41,031 nt of DNA from Clostridia bacterium (lineage in GTDB: Bacteria > Bacillota_A > Clostridia > Christensenellales > Aristaeellaceae), in NCBI GenBank assembly GCA_025997215.1, contig BNUH01000025.1:1-41031 (forward strand). The letters run 5' to 3'. Below the pieces are notes generated by a model. That model was not told where the DNA came from. It was given only the letters and a program-made list of their open reading frames with translations, and did not search any database. The number at the start of each line of letters is the position of its first letter. The first letter of the stretch is position 1. A program made the translations under genes and the position numbers. Below are positions 1-9,768 of this stretch, in pieces.

Positions 1-2
1 CG

Positions 3-362
3 CCCAGCCAGATAACGTATGTGCTTTCGACACGATTCACACCGGATAGGGGTTACGTGATCGAGTCGCGGCGCGGCGGCGGGGGCTTCGTCAGGATCCA
101 GCGGATGCGCAAGACGAAGGCCGACTACCTGCTCTTCTTGATCAACCAGCGGATCGGTGCCGCCGTATCCGCGCAGGATTCCGCCATCGTGGTTGCCCAG
201 CTTGCCGAGCAAGGCATCGTCACCGCGCAGGAGGCCGCGCTCATGCAAGCCGCGACATCCGCGCGCGCGATCAACCTGCCCATAACGCTAAAGGATACGC
301 TCCGTGCCAGCGTTCTGCGGGAAATGTTGCTGCAGATTGCGCTGCACCAAAAGGAGGCTTAA
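3..362 (+). CDS. ctsR: CtsR transcriptional repressor, 3' part (5' end outside window)
   Basis: CtsR represses the clp and heat-shock operons by binding a heptad direct repeat, and is inactivated by heat and by the McsA/McsB system. The reading frame is open to the window edge; residues before the first possible internal start read PSQITYV, which matches the family's PSQINYV just before the winged-helix beta hairpin, so the gene is truncated by the window and not by mutation. The hallmark glycine-rich wing (ESRRGGGGFVRI) follows, then the alpha-helical C-terminal domain. It is the first visible gene of ctsR-mcsA-mcsB-clpC; mcsA starts 6 bp after its stop. The promoter and CtsR operator lie upstream of the window. 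The GTG at 21 is very unlikely to be the real start. Confidence 0.95.
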   Translation, partial: PSQITYVLSTRFTPDRGYVIESRRGGGGFVRIQRMRKTKADYLLFLINQRIGAAVSAQDSAIVVAQLAEQGIVTAQEAALMQAATSARAINLPITLKDTLRASVLREMLLQIALHQKEA

Positions 363-368
363 TCATAT

Positions 369-872
369 ATGCTGTGTGAAAACTGTCACCAACAGCCGGC
401 TACCGTACACCTGACCACCATCGCGGGCGGTGAAAAAACCGAGCAGCACCTGTGCGCAGCTTGCTGCCAAAAACATAAGCAGGCGCTGACCATGGCCGGT
501 ATGAGCACGCTGTTGCTCAACCTGCTCCAAGGCGCGGCCGTCCATACCGACGAGCATCCGACCATCCGCTGCGACACGTGCGGCCAGACCTACGATGAAT
601 TCCAGAAAACGGGCATGCTCGGCTGCCCCAAGTGCTACGAATCATTCAGGAGCCAGCTGACACCCTTGCTAAACCGCATCCACGGCAAGGCCCAGCACAC
701 GGGCCGCGCTCCCTCCCGCACCGAGGAGGAATCCCACGTCCGCCGCCGTATGGAGTCGCTCAAGCGCGAGATGGATCGCGCTGTCGCCGACGAGGACTTC
801 GAGCTGGCGGCCCAGATCCGCGACGAATTGCGAGCGATGACTCCCGCACAGGAGGGCGATAGGCATGGCTGA
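369..872 (+). CDS. mcsA: McsA, activator of protein arginine kinase McsB
   Basis: McsA is a zinc-binding partner that stimulates McsB and links it to CtsR and ClpC. The 167-residue protein starts with a CxxC zinc knuckle (CENC) followed by CAACC, has a second pair (CDTC and CPKC) near residues 58-82, and ends in a UVR motif (DEDFELAAQIRDELRAM), the segment that contacts UvrB/ClpC-type partners. Length and domain order fit the family. The 3' end overlaps mcsB by 8 bp, which suggests translational coupling and fits co-expression of the pair. Confidence 0.95.
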   Translation: MLCENCHQQPATVHLTTIAGGEKTEQHLCAACCQKHKQALTMAGMSTLLLNLLQGAAVHTDEHPTIRCDTCGQTYDEFQKTGMLGCPKCYESFRSQLTPLLNRIHGKAQHTGRAPSRTEEESHVRRRMESLKREMDRAVADEDFELAAQIRDELRAMTPAQEGDRHG

Positions 873-1950
873 TTCAAAGAATTCCCAGGGAAACCAACAG
901 TTGAACCCCTTCGAGGGCATGTCGCCCGAGAGCGACGTCGTATTGACTAGCCGCGTCAGGCTGGCGCGCAACCACGCCGACCTGCCATTCCCCGGCTTCC
1001 TCGACCCGGAGAAGGCCCAGGAGAGTATCCGCCGAGCGGCGGAGACCTTCGCGCCGCACGGCCTGCGTCTGCTAAGGATGGACGCGCTGACCTCGCTCCA
1101 GCGTCAGACGATGGTCGAGCGTCATTTGATAAGCCGCGACCTGCTGCGCGCGCCCGAGCGCACCGCCGTCCTGCTGTCCGAGTATGAACTGACGGACGAC
1201 CGCTTCGACCCGAACGCAGACCTGCCCTCCAAGATGTTATCCGTCATGATCAACGAGGAGGATCATCTGCGCGTACAAGCGTTCGTCAATGAATTCAACC
1301 TGAACGAGGCCGCCAGGATCGCGTTTGAGGCCGATCAATGGATCACGGAAAAGCTGGCCGTTGCATATGATGAGGAGTTTGGGTATCTGACCGCGTGCCC
1401 CACGAATACCGGCACGGGCATGCGCGCCTCGACCATGCTCCACCTGCCCGCGCTGACCTGGTCGGGCGAGATGGGCAAGGTTACGCAAGCCGTGTCGAAA
1501 TTAGGCTTAACTTTGCGCGGTTTGTATGGGGAAGGCACCGAGGCTTTGGGCGACCTTTACCAATTATCCAATCAAGTAACCCTAGGCCGCACGGAGCAGG
1601 AGATAATCGACGACATGCAGTCGGCGGCCAGCCAGATGCTGGATTGGGAGCGCAAGGTTCGCGTAGCCTTGCATGCGGGCGACCGAATAGCTCTGGAGGA
1701 TCGCCTGATGCGCGCTCAAGGTGTGATGGAACGCGCGCGCAAGATAAGCGCGAAGGAATTCATGCAGCGGTGGTCGTGCCTGCGCCTGGGCGCGTGTATG
1801 AAGCTGATCCCGCTTCAGCTGTCAGCCTTGGATCGGCTGCTGGTGTCGGCCCAGCCCGCCAGCCTTCAACTATCGGCCGGGGAGACGCTGTCCGACGAAC
1901 AGCGCGACGTGCGCCGCGCATCGCTGGTTCAAACCATATTCCAACCGTAA
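865..1950 (+). CDS. mcsB: McsB protein arginine kinase
   Basis: McsB phosphorylates arginine side chains of CtsR and of damaged proteins, marking them for ClpC-ClpP. The 361-residue protein has the phosphagen-kinase ATP:guanido phosphotransferase fold: an N-terminal SRVRLARN segment, and the catalytic cysteine in ACPTNTGTGMRAS near residue 178. Length is normal. It overlaps mcsA by 8 bp, and clpC starts about 70 bp downstream behind a good ribosome site (GGAGGAG), so the four genes form the classical class III stress operon. Nothing is missing from the active-site motif. Confidence 0.95.
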   Translation: MADSKNSQGNQQLNPFEGMSPESDVVLTSRVRLARNHADLPFPGFLDPEKAQESIRRAAETFAPHGLRLLRMDALTSLQRQTMVERHLISRDLLRAPERTAVLLSEYELTDDRFDPNADLPSKMLSVMINEEDHLRVQAFVNEFNLNEAARIAFEADQWITEKLAVAYDEEFGYLTACPTNTGTGMRASTMLHLPALTWSGEMGKVTQAVSKLGLTLRGLYGEGTEALGDLYQLSNQVTLGRTEQEIIDDMQSAASQMLDWERKVRVALHAGDRIALEDRLMRAQGVMERARKISAKEFMQRWSCLRLGACMKLIPLQLSALDRLLVSAQPASLQLSAGETLSDEQRDVRRASLVQTIFQP

Positions 1951-2023
1951 TCCAAACGCAACTCAACCGCAACCCAACCGTAACGATGTTCCCCTTATCT
2001 CACCGCAGGAGGAGTGACTGACT

Positions 2024-4498
2024 ATGCCATCATCATTCGCAGGCAAGTTCACGGAGCGCGCTCAGCGCTGCCTAAGCATGGCGCAAGAATCGGCGCAGAA
2101 AATGAACCACAATTATGTCGGCACCGAGCACCTGTTACTCGGTTTATTAAGCGAGCAAGGCGGCCCTATGCACAAACTGCTGGGCGGCATCAAATATGAT
2201 ACGGCCATGGCCACGGCCCAGAAGCTAGTCGGCAGCGGTGAAGGCAGTATCCCCGGCCAGATGAGCTACACGCCGCGCACCAAGAAGATACTCGAGGTCA
2301 GCGTCATGGAGGCGCGGCAGTTGGGTCACGCCTTCGTGGGTACGGAACATCTGTGGCTGGCGATGCTTAGGGAAGGTGAGGGCGTTGCGGCGCGCATACT
2401 ACAAGCGCTGGGCATGGATATTGGCGCAGCGCGCGCGGCGTTGGAACGTTCACTGCGCGGCGAATCCGGCGGCGATATTCAATCCATACCCACGCCCGCG
2501 CTGGACGCGTTCTCCCGAGACCTAACCCGCGCTGCCGAACGGGATGAATTGGATCCCGTCGTCGGCCGCACCACCGAGATCGAGCGCATCGTCCAAATCC
2601 TCATCCGCCGCACTAAGAATAACCCCGTACTCATCGGCGAGCCGGGCGTTGGCAAATCCGCCATCGTGGAGGGGCTAGCCCAGCGGATCGTGAACGGATC
2701 AATACCGCACCTACTGCGCGGGAAGCGGCTGGTCTCGCTGGATATAGCGTCCATGATCGCCGGGAGCAAGTACCGCGGCGAGTTTGAGGAACGATTCAAG
2801 AACGCGTTGGCTGACATAAAGAAGGCCGGCAATGTGATCCTATTCATAGACGAGATGCACACGCTCATCGGCGCGGGCAATGCAGAGGGCGCGCTGGATG
2901 CGTCCAACATGATTAAGCCCGCTCTGGCGCGCGGCGAAATCCAGTGCGTTGGAGCCACGACGATAGACGAATACCGCAAGCATATCGAGAAGGACGCCGC
3001 ATTGGAGCGCCGGTTCCAACCCGTGATGGTTGGCGAACCGACCAAGGACGAGGCGGTCAAGATTATATTCGGCTTGCGCGATAAGTACGAGGCGCATCAC
3101 AAGGTGCGCATCACGGACGAGGCAGTCAAGGCTGCGGTCAATCTGGCCGATCGTTATATTTCAGATAGGTTCTTACCCGATAAGGCCATCGACCTGATGG
3201 ATGAGGCGGCATCCCGCGTGCGCATCAAATCCTTCACGCCGCCGCCTGATCTGAAGGAGCTTGAAGCCAAGATCGAGAACCTGGAAAAGGAGAAGCAGGA
3301 GGCCATATCCCACCAGGACTTCGAAGGCGCAGCAAAGCTGCGCGACAGCGAGAAGTACCTGCGCATGGAGATGGACGCGCGTCAGGATCAGTGGGAGCAC
3401 GGCATCGAATCAGGAACTGAGGAGGTTGGCGAGGAGGAAATCGCCCAGATCGTCGCATCCTGGACTGGGATTCCCGTAGCGCGCCTGACCGAGGATGAAT
3501 CCTCGCGCCTGCTCCGTCTCGAGGATGAGCTGCACACCCGCCTGATCAGTCAGGATGAGGCGGTCACGGCGGTCTCGCGTGCGATTCGCCGCGCCAGGGC
3601 CGGACTGAAGGATCCCAAGCGGCCCATCGGATCGTTCCTATTCCTGGGACCGACGGGCGTGGGTAAGACGGAGCTGTGCCGCGCGCTGGGCGCGTCGTTA
3701 TTTGGCGATGAAAGCTCGCTCGTTCGACTGGATATGTCCGAATATATGGAGAAACACACGGTTTCGCGCATGATCGGTTCACCGCCGGGCTATATCGGCC
3801 ATGACGAAGGCGGGCAGCTGACGGAGGCCGTACGCCGCAAGCCGTATTGCGTCATACTACTGGATGAGGTGGAGAAAGCCCATCAGGATGTGTTCAACAT
3901 CCTCCTGCAGATTCTGGAGGATGGCCGACTCACCGACTCGAAGGGCCGCGTGGTCAGTTTCCAGAATACAGTGGTCGTTATGACAAGCAACATCGGCGCG
4001 CACGAGATAGCCAGCGCGAAGCGCATGGGCTTTGGCGACAGCGGCGGCGCGGCCGATTATGAGAGCATGAAAACCAGCGTCACGGCTGAAGTGAAGCGGT
4101 TCTTCCGCCCCGAATTCCTGAATCGGCTGGATGAGATGATCGTGTTCCACGCGCTGGATCAGGATCACATCCGCCAGATCGCGCACCTGATGCTCAAGCA
4201 GGTGGCCGAGCGGCTGAAGGAGCGCGGCGTAGCGCTCACATTCACCGACGAAGCTGTTGAACTACTGTGCGAACAGGGCTACGATCCGGCGTTTGGCGCG
4301 CGGCCATTGCGCCGCACGATCCAGCGTATGGTCGAGGACGCGCTCAGCGAGGAGCTACTGGCCGGCCGCCTGAAGCTGGGCACATCGCTGGAAGTCTCCC
4401 GCGACGCCGAAACCCTAGGTTTCAAACAGTTGGAAGATTTGCAAAATCTGCCCGACGCCGCGGCAGATATGGCGCCCACCATCAGCGCGCAGGTTTAA
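2024..4498 (+). CDS. clpC: ClpC, AAA+ unfoldase with arginine-phosphate degron recognition
   Basis: The 824-residue HSP100 protein feeds arginine-phosphorylated substrates to the ClpP protease. In order: a double Clp N repeat (residues 1 to about 145), AAA+ module D1 with Walker A GEPGVGKS near 205, a middle region with a UVR motif (DFEGAAKLRDSEKYLRMEM, near 430-447) that distinguishes ClpC from ClpB and ClpA, AAA+ module D2 with GPTGVGKTE near 541, then the D2-small domain with GFGDS near 673. It is the last gene of the operon and is followed by a palindromic element and a strong bidirectional hairpin. The family's ClpP-docking loop was not located exactly. Confidence 0.96.
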   Translation: MPSSFAGKFTERAQRCLSMAQESAQKMNHNYVGTEHLLLGLLSEQGGPMHKLLGGIKYDTAMATAQKLVGSGEGSIPGQMSYTPRTKKILEVSVMEARQLGHAFVGTEHLWLAMLREGEGVAARILQALGMDIGAARAALERSLRGESGGDIQSIPTPALDAFSRDLTRAAERDELDPVVGRTTEIERIVQILIRRTKNNPVLIGEPGVGKSAIVEGLAQRIVNGSIPHLLRGKRLVSLDIASMIAGSKYRGEFEERFKNALADIKKAGNVILFIDEMHTLIGAGNAEGALDASNMIKPALARGEIQCVGATTIDEYRKHIEKDAALERRFQPVMVGEPTKDEAVKIIFGLRDKYEAHHKVRITDEAVKAAVNLADRYISDRFLPDKAIDLMDEAASRVRIKSFTPPPDLKELEAKIENLEKEKQEAISHQDFEGAAKLRDSEKYLRMEMDARQDQWEHGIESGTEEVGEEEIAQIVASWTGIPVARLTEDESSRLLRLEDELHTRLISQDEAVTAVSRAIRRARAGLKDPKRPIGSFLFLGPTGVGKTELCRALGASLFGDESSLVRLDMSEYMEKHTVSRMIGSPPGYIGHDEGGQLTEAVRRKPYCVILLDEVEKAHQDVFNILLQILEDGRLTDSKGRVVSFQNTVVVMTSNIGAHEIASAKRMGFGDSGGAADYESMKTSVTAEVKRFFRPEFLNRLDEMIVFHALDQDHIRQIAHLMLKQVAERLKERGVALTFTDEAVELLCEQGYDPAFGARPLRRTIQRMVEDALSEELLAGRLKLGTSLEVSRDAETLGFKQLEDLQNLPDAAADMAPTISAQV

Positions 4499-4533
4499 CC
4501 CGGGGTTCCTCAAACCTGCGGCACCAACCCGCG

Positions 4534-4609
4534 TCTGTCAAGGGTAGGGTGGAGATTTTTTACTGCCGTGTCCGCCCGGCAGTGAAAAATACTACCCGAC
4601 CTTGACAGA
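4534..4609. repeat. 76-bp imperfect palindrome with 10-bp perfect ends
   Basis: The ends TCTGTCAAGG and CCTTGACAGA are perfect inverted repeats, and the inner arms (ATTTTTTACTGCCG against CGGCAGTGAAAAAT) continue the pairing with a few mismatches around an 8-nt loop. The whole would fold into one long hairpin. It sits between clpC and the separate terminator hairpin, so it is probably more than a plain terminator: a miniature mobile element or REP-like unit are options. No second copy was noticed in the window. Confidence 0.6.
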
Positions 4610-4636
4610 CCTAATGCTAACACCAAAAATGGAAAC

Positions 4637-4670
4637 AGGGTTTGTTGTAACCTTAGTTACAACAAACCCT
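4637..4670. terminator. Bidirectional terminator between clpC and the thioester surface-protein gene
   Basis: A perfect 15-bp stem (AGGGTTTGTTGTAAC and its complement) closes a CTTA loop. It lies between two convergent genes and can serve both strands. Confidence 0.8.
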
Positions 4671-4703
4671 TGATTGAACCGTAACCCCGTAACTTAATCC
4701 CAG

Positions 4704-6224
4704 TTAGTTATGCTGCCGACGCGACCTCGCGAACAGCACCGCAATACCCGCCAGTGATATCAGCCCGATAGCGATCCACAGCCCCGGCATGTCGCCGTCC
4801 GCCGTGATGTGCTCGTACGCAGCGTTGTGCATCTCGACTGTGGCCACCAGCCCGCCTTCTACCGAGGCGATCTTGTCCGCCGGGATGATGTAGTTCATCG
4901 ATGCGTTGTCGCGGATTTCGTGTACCGTGTATTCGCCGACCGCCAGATCGTCAATGATGATCTCGCCCGTTTTGGACGTCACGAATACCTTGTCGTATTC
5001 GAGCGGCCCAGTCACGCGGAACGAGAATCCTTCCACCGGACCATCTTTGTCGGTAGTCTTAATTATGCGCAGCTTGCCCAGCTCGACCTTATCCAGCTCG
5101 GTTTCCAGCTTGAAGTATCCGATTAACTCATCCGCTTCATAGCCCTGCGCGAATGTAACCTTCTGCCGCTGATCCTTCGGATCGTCGCTCACGATCGGCT
5201 TGCCCCAGACCACGACACCCCTGCGGGAATTAGCCTCGCGAGATACCGTCACCAATATCTGCTCGGTGATCGGCTCAACACTGGTCAGCTTGATCGATCG
5301 GTCGGTCGTCTCGATGTTCAGGCCCTCGATATCCCACTTGTAGTTCAGACGATCCGCCACGAAGTTCTCATCCTCGATGATCACTTCGTATTCGCTTCCA
5401 TTCCAGGTGAGCGTATACACTGGCGCGTCCGATGCGCTGGCTTCCGCGAAGCTGGGCAGTTTATCCACCGAATGCGCCTGAACCGCGTCCACGATGCGGT
5501 TGTAGTGTTCCATTATCTCCGTGTAACACGGATGGTCCGGGCTGATCATGTCCAGCATCAGATCCACCTCGTACGCGGACGGCTCGTACTTCTGGAAACC
5601 TTCACTGCGCTCGCCCACGATCGTCTCCCAGATCAGCAGTTGAGTGGCAATCTCCTCGCCGATCACGCTGCGGTCGGCGGCCTTCGCGGAATCCCAGCTG
5701 GTGCTGTTGTTGCCGTTGTATCCGTATAACAGTATCCTGCCGATAAAGACCTTGATGGTTTCGGCATCGATGACGTCGTTCTTGTCGGATGGATAATTAT
5801 CCCAGAACGATTCGTCGTATTCCAGTTCATCATTCGTGTACAGGTGAATGCCAGGCTCGATGCAATACACCACCGGGCCGCCGTATGAACCCAGCGCCTT
5901 CGCCGCAAATGAGTTGGTCTCGCCGGATGTCCAGCCGTTCATGAGGCTGAACGCGGGGTGTCCCCAGTTGTTCTGGTTTTTGTCGTCTCTCAACGGCAAG
6001 GGCATGATAAATACTTTGGCCTTTTCAGCGGCCGTGGCCTGCGGTAAGGTTACAGACCGCAAAGCTGGCGTCTGAACAGCCGCATTGCTGGACGCCGCAA
6101 TAGACGCCAGATCGTCATCAGTACCGACGCCATCCGCCATCACGGGAATGGAGACCCCCATCATGGTCAGACACATCATAAGGCAAAGGATCCATAGGCA
6201 CGCGCGCCGTAGGTTATGTATCAT
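4704..6224 (-). CDS. Thioester-domain (TIE-type) surface protein with CnaB isopeptide domain
   Basis: Start chosen at the ATG preceded by GGAGGG (6 nt spacing), giving 506 residues; an upstream in-frame ATG lacks such a site and would bury the signal peptide. The N-terminus (IHNLRRACLWILCLMM...) is a Sec signal peptide. A thioester domain follows, with Cys about residue 121 in VYCIEPG and Gln about 195 in ATQLLIWE, the pair that forms an internal Cys-Gln thioester able to bind host or surface amines. Near the C-terminus is a CnaB/SpaA-type fold with likely isopeptide residues Lys (RIIKTTD), Glu (VHEIRD) and Asn (MHNAA). It ends in one membrane helix and a basic tail (RSRRQHN), but there is no LPXTG motif before the helix. 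It is divergent from the sortase gene, suggesting joint function; the missing sorting motif leaves anchoring uncertain. Confidence 0.85.
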   Translation of the reverse strand: MIHNLRRACLWILCLMMCLTMMGVSIPVMADGVGTDDDLASIAASSNAAVQTPALRSVTLPQATAAEKAKVFIMPLPLRDDKNQNNWGHPAFSLMNGWTSGETNSFAAKALGSYGGPVVYCIEPGIHLYTNDELEYDESFWDNYPSDKNDVIDAETIKVFIGRILLYGYNGNNSTSWDSAKAADRSVIGEEIATQLLIWETIVGERSEGFQKYEPSAYEVDLMLDMISPDHPCYTEIMEHYNRIVDAVQAHSVDKLPSFAEASASDAPVYTLTWNGSEYEVIIEDENFVADRLNYKWDIEGLNIETTDRSIKLTSVEPITEQILVTVSREANSRRGVVVWGKPIVSDDPKDQRQKVTFAQGYEADELIGYFKLETELDKVELGKLRIIKTTDKDGPVEGFSFRVTGPLEYDKVFVTSKTGEIIIDDLAVGEYTVHEIRDNASMNYIIPADKIASVEGGLVATVEMHNAAYEHITADGDMPGLWIAIGLISLAGIAVLFARSRRQHN

Positions 6225-6386
6225 TAACAACCCTCCTTCGTAGCTCCGGTTACCCCGGTTTGTTTTTGCTGCACTGGAAATATTCTCCATCAGTTTGCGG
6301 ATTCCTGCAGGACACTCCATTTTTTTGTGGAAATATTATTTGAGCAAATGCTCGGCAGAATAACACTATTATGGCGAGGTGTCACA

Positions 6387-7358
6387 ATGAAAAGCAGTAC
6401 CTTTACCCGGATCGGCATGGCGGTCTGCGCGTTTGCGCTGGCCGTGAGCGTATTCATGCTCGTCCGCTACTATACCGACAGCGCTGAAAGCTCAGCGTTG
6501 TTTGACGAATTATCCGAGCTGCGGGATAACGCGGCCATTCCATCCGAATCCCCACTAAACCCGGAGGAATCCAAATCAACCCACATCATGATCGTCATCC
6601 CACAACCCGCGGCTGCGGCGGCTCCGGCCGTGGCCGTAGTCACCCAGGCCGCGCCTTCATCTTCACCTAGTCCTACTCCCACTCCATCGCCCAGCCCGAC
6701 GCCTACTCCCACTCCATCGCCAACCCCAACGCCTTCACCCACTCCAACACCCAAACCCACGCCGGCACCGACCCCTCGCGCCATTCTGCAAAAATACCAG
6801 GCGCTGTACGAGCGAAACTCGGACATGATCGGCTGGCTGACCATCCCCGGCACGAAGATCGATTATCCGATCATGCAGACGCCGGAAGAGCCAGAGTATT
6901 ACCTGGATCATAACTTTGATAAAGTCAAAAAGAAAGCCGGCGTGCCGTTCGCCCAAGCCAACAGCGCTGTCGATGATTGTGATAACATAATTATTCATGG
7001 TCATCACATGAAGGATGGCACCATGTTCGCCAAGCTGGAGTCGTACCGCACGATGGGTTTCTATAACGAACATAAGACCATAATCTTTGACACCCTCTAC
7101 GAGTCGCGCACGTACGAGGTGATCGCGGCATTCAAGGTGTCGGCCACTGCCCAGGATGCATTCCAATATACCCAGATGGTATTCGCCGCCGATGAAGCCG
7201 AGTTCGACGCATACATCGAGCAGGTCAAGGCGCTGGCAATGTATGACACTGGCATTACAGCGCATTACGGTGAGCAATTGCTTACGCTCTCCACCTGCGA
7301 GTATACCCTGCGCGACGGACGATTCGTCGTAGTGGCGAAACGTGTCGAAAAGAATTAA
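6387..7358 (+). CDS. Class B sortase with proline-rich stalk
   Basis: Cysteine transpeptidase that cleaves sorting motifs and attaches surface proteins to the cell wall or to each other. The ATG at 6387 follows GAGGTG, so the earlier in-frame start is unlikely. Residues 1-30 hold a membrane anchor, then comes an unusually long low-complexity stalk of Pro-Ser-Thr repeats (about 85-125), and a sortase domain with catalytic His (IIIHGHHM, about 206), Cys (LSTCEY, 304) and Arg (GRFVVVAKR, 312). The region around DGTMFAKL and the IGWLTIPGTKIDYPI opening point to class B. It is divergent from the thioester surface protein with about 160 bp between them. A spanning stalk may project the active site through a thick wall. 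The symbol srtB is plausible but subclass is not certain. Confidence 0.92.
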   Translation: MKSSTFTRIGMAVCAFALAVSVFMLVRYYTDSAESSALFDELSELRDNAAIPSESPLNPEESKSTHIMIVIPQPAAAAAPAVAVVTQAAPSSSPSPTPTPSPSPTPTPTPSPTPTPSPTPTPKPTPAPTPRAILQKYQALYERNSDMIGWLTIPGTKIDYPIMQTPEEPEYYLDHNFDKVKKKAGVPFAQANSAVDDCDNIIIHGHHMKDGTMFAKLESYRTMGFYNEHKTIIFDTLYESRTYEVIAAFKVSATAQDAFQYTQMVFAADEAEFDAYIEQVKALAMYDTGITAHYGEQLLTLSTCEYTLRDGRFVVVAKRVEKN

Positions 7359-7379
7359 TGTAGAATCCAAGTAAAACCA

Positions 7380-7407
7380 AAGCGCGGGCACAACCATGCC
7401 CGCGCTT
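7380..7407. terminator. Terminator hairpin between sortase and collagen-like genes
   Basis: A perfect 11-bp stem (AAGCGCGGGCA and complement) with a CAACCA loop starts 21 bp after the sortase stop and lies between convergent genes, so it probably works for both strands. Confidence 0.8.
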
Positions 7408-7426
7408 ATAACTAATAATTATACAT

Positions 7427-8209
7427 TTACGGCCCATGGTTGACGGGCCCGAACCAGTAGCAATTGGGATACAACAGCGGGTCGGGGTTGATGTTGGGGG
7501 ATTGGACGATGGGCAGGGGCCGACCCGTGCTGTATGTGTAATCCGGGCACGGGAATCCCCCCAGCTCCCATGGCCACGTCCAAGGTATGTCATTACCAGG
7601 ACCAAGCAGGCCTTCGTTAAACAGGCCGCGTTGGATATCCTGCGCGTACCTGAACGAGTGGTACACAGCCTCCCACAGCTTATCAAATAGCGCCTCGCAC
7701 TCGGCGTCGTTGCAGTCGCCGTTAGGACCTGTCGGGCCTGGCTCCGCATAGCCTGGCGGACCTACGCCGCCGCGATCGCCTCTGGGGCCTCGAGCGCCTT
7801 GATCCCCTGGCAGGCCTTGCTCTCCGGCCGGCCCAGGGTTCCCCGATCCGCCTGGTAAGCCTTGCGGGCCTTGCACGCCCTGCGGCCCTCGCGGGCCAGC
7901 CGGGCCTCGCGGACCCTTTGGTCCTGCCGGACCTGCAGGGCCTGTTACGATGCCAGTCGGTCCTGGCCAACCGGCAGGGCCTTGTGGCCCTTGAGGGCCC
8001 ATCGGGCCTGTCGGCCCCGTATCCCCAATAGGCCCGATGTCAAAATCACCCTTGACACCCTTCGGGCCTGTGGCCCCCATCGGCCCGGCACAGCCGCGAT
8101 TACCCTCCAGACCGGGCTGCGGCGGGCATGTGCAGGTATTGGTGAAGGCGGGCGGCATAGTAGGCAGGTTCAGGTGGTAATAGATGTCTAGCATCTCTGT
8201 CAGATTCAT
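7427..8209 (-). CDS. Collagen-like protein 3 with LWEAxY C-terminal domain
   Basis: 260 residues. A short N-terminal segment with a CTCPPQPG motif precedes about 45 Gly-X-Y triplets rich in Pro ([16 protein letters not shown] and similar), the signature of a collagen triple helix. The C-terminal 90 residues hold [14 protein letters not shown], a W-rich stretch (WTWPWELG) and FPCPDY, shared with the two genes upstream. It starts 12 bp after the stop of the second collagen-like gene behind AAGGAGGGG, so it is third in the operon. Bacterial proteins of this layout are often exosporium filaments (BclA type). No signal peptide or membrane helix is visible, consistent with assembly in the mother cell. 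Exact role unknown. Confidence 0.85.
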   Translation of the reverse strand: MNLTEMLDIYYHLNLPTMPPAFTNTCTCPPQPGLEGNRGCAGPMGATGPKGVKGDFDIGPIGDTGPTGPMGPQGPQGPAGWPGPTGIVTGPAGPAGPKGPRGPAGPRGPQGVQGPQGLPGGSGNPGPAGEQGLPGDQGARGPRGDRGGVGPPGYAEPGPTGPNGDCNDAECEALFDKLWEAVYHSFRYAQDIQRGLFNEGLLGPGNDIPWTWPWELGGFPCPDYTYSTGRPLPIVQSPNINPDPLLYPNCYWFGPVNHGP

Positions 8210-8221
8210 GTTGCCCCTCCT

Positions 8222-8908
<687 letters not shown>

Positions 8909-8927
8909 CTACCTCATTAACAAAACT

Positions 8928-9602
8928 TTAGGTACATGACGTCGGGCGATACTGCTGCGCTCCGCCTGGATCATACCGATAATCCGGACACACGAATCCA
9001 AAGTCCGTGGGCCAGCGCCAAGCGTCTTGATTGAAATGGATGGTGTCGAACGCTTGCGCATATTGGAATGTGAGATACACCGCCTCCCACAGCTTAGTCA
9101 TCTGGGAGCAGTTCGTGCATGAACCGCGCGGACCTGGCGGGCCTGTCGTACCCGTATCCCCGATCGGGCCAACAGGGCCTGTCATGCCCACATCACCTAC
9201 CGCGCCGACGGGACCCTTTATCCCCCGAGGGCCGACTGGGCCTGGCTGCCCAACATCGCCCGCCGGACCGCGTTCGCCGGGATCGCCTTGGGGTCCGACA
9301 GGCCCAGCAGGCCCAGCGGGGCCTATCGGGCCAACCGGGCCCGCTGGACCCGCAGGCCCCATGGGTCCAGGCAGACCACGGCTGCCGCGCGGCCCAGTCG
9401 CACCCGCCGCACCCATCGGCCCGACGGGGCCTTGATCGCCCACGCCAGGATCACCCTTTTCGCCCCTCGGCCCCATGATGCCCACGCGTCCGGTGCAGCC
9501 CGTAGGACCGACTGGCCCACGCGGACAATCACAGGGCGGCCCGCAGGGTTCCGATACTCTATCCATATTATCCATATACAAAAACGCGAAATCTTCACTC
9601 AT
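8928..9602 (-). CDS. Collagen-like protein 1 with LWEAxY C-terminal domain
   Basis: First gene of the three-gene collagen operon, 224 residues from the chosen ATG ([11 protein letters not shown]...), which has AAGGAG 12 nt upstream. An in-frame ATG at 9635 has no ribosome site and lies almost at the predicted transcription start. [11 protein letters not shown] precedes about 40 Gly-X-Y triplets; the C-terminal domain reads [14 protein letters not shown], then [14 protein letters not shown]. The shared C-terminal domain may nucleate trimer formation, as C-terminal domains do in BclA-type proteins, but it is not one I recognise. The promoter looks SigK-like, so late mother-cell expression and a spore-coat or exosporium place are inferred. 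Confidence 0.83.
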   Translation of the reverse strand: MSEDFAFLYMDNMDRVSEPCGPPCDCPRGPVGPTGCTGRVGIMGPRGEKGDPGVGDQGPVGPMGAAGATGPRGSRGLPGPMGPAGPAGPVGPIGPAGPAGPVGPQGDPGERGPAGDVGQPGPVGPRGIKGPVGAVGDVGMTGPVGPIGDTGTTGPPGPRGSCTNCSQMTKLWEAVYLTFQYAQAFDTIHFNQDAWRWPTDFGFVCPDYRYDPGGAQQYRPTSCT

Positions 9603-9643
9603 ACAGATAAGTTTCTCCTTTTCTGTAGGATTCATCGCTGCTG

Positions 9644-9672
9644 TAGAGTATGGTGTTGGGAATGATAAGTGC
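9644..9672 (-). promoter_or_regulatory. SigK-like promoter of the collagen operon
   Basis: Read on the minus strand, GCAC is followed after 16 nt by CATACTCTA, matching the sigma-K pattern (AC in the -35 region, CATAnnnTA at -10). Transcription would start just downstream, about 30 nt before the chosen ATG at 9602. Confidence 0.5.
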
Positions 9673-9768
9673 TTGTATGCCGAGCAGGTGGGGACACGGC
9701 CGCTTGACAAACCCGCCTTCATAGCTTATCTTGACTTATTCCACCATAATGATTGGAGAGCATTCCAA

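Noticed and set aside
6660..6775. Low-complexity repeat in the sortase gene as a possible frameshift-prone or spurious region
   Set aside because: It is an in-frame Pro-Ser-Thr stalk between membrane anchor and catalytic domain, common in sortases.
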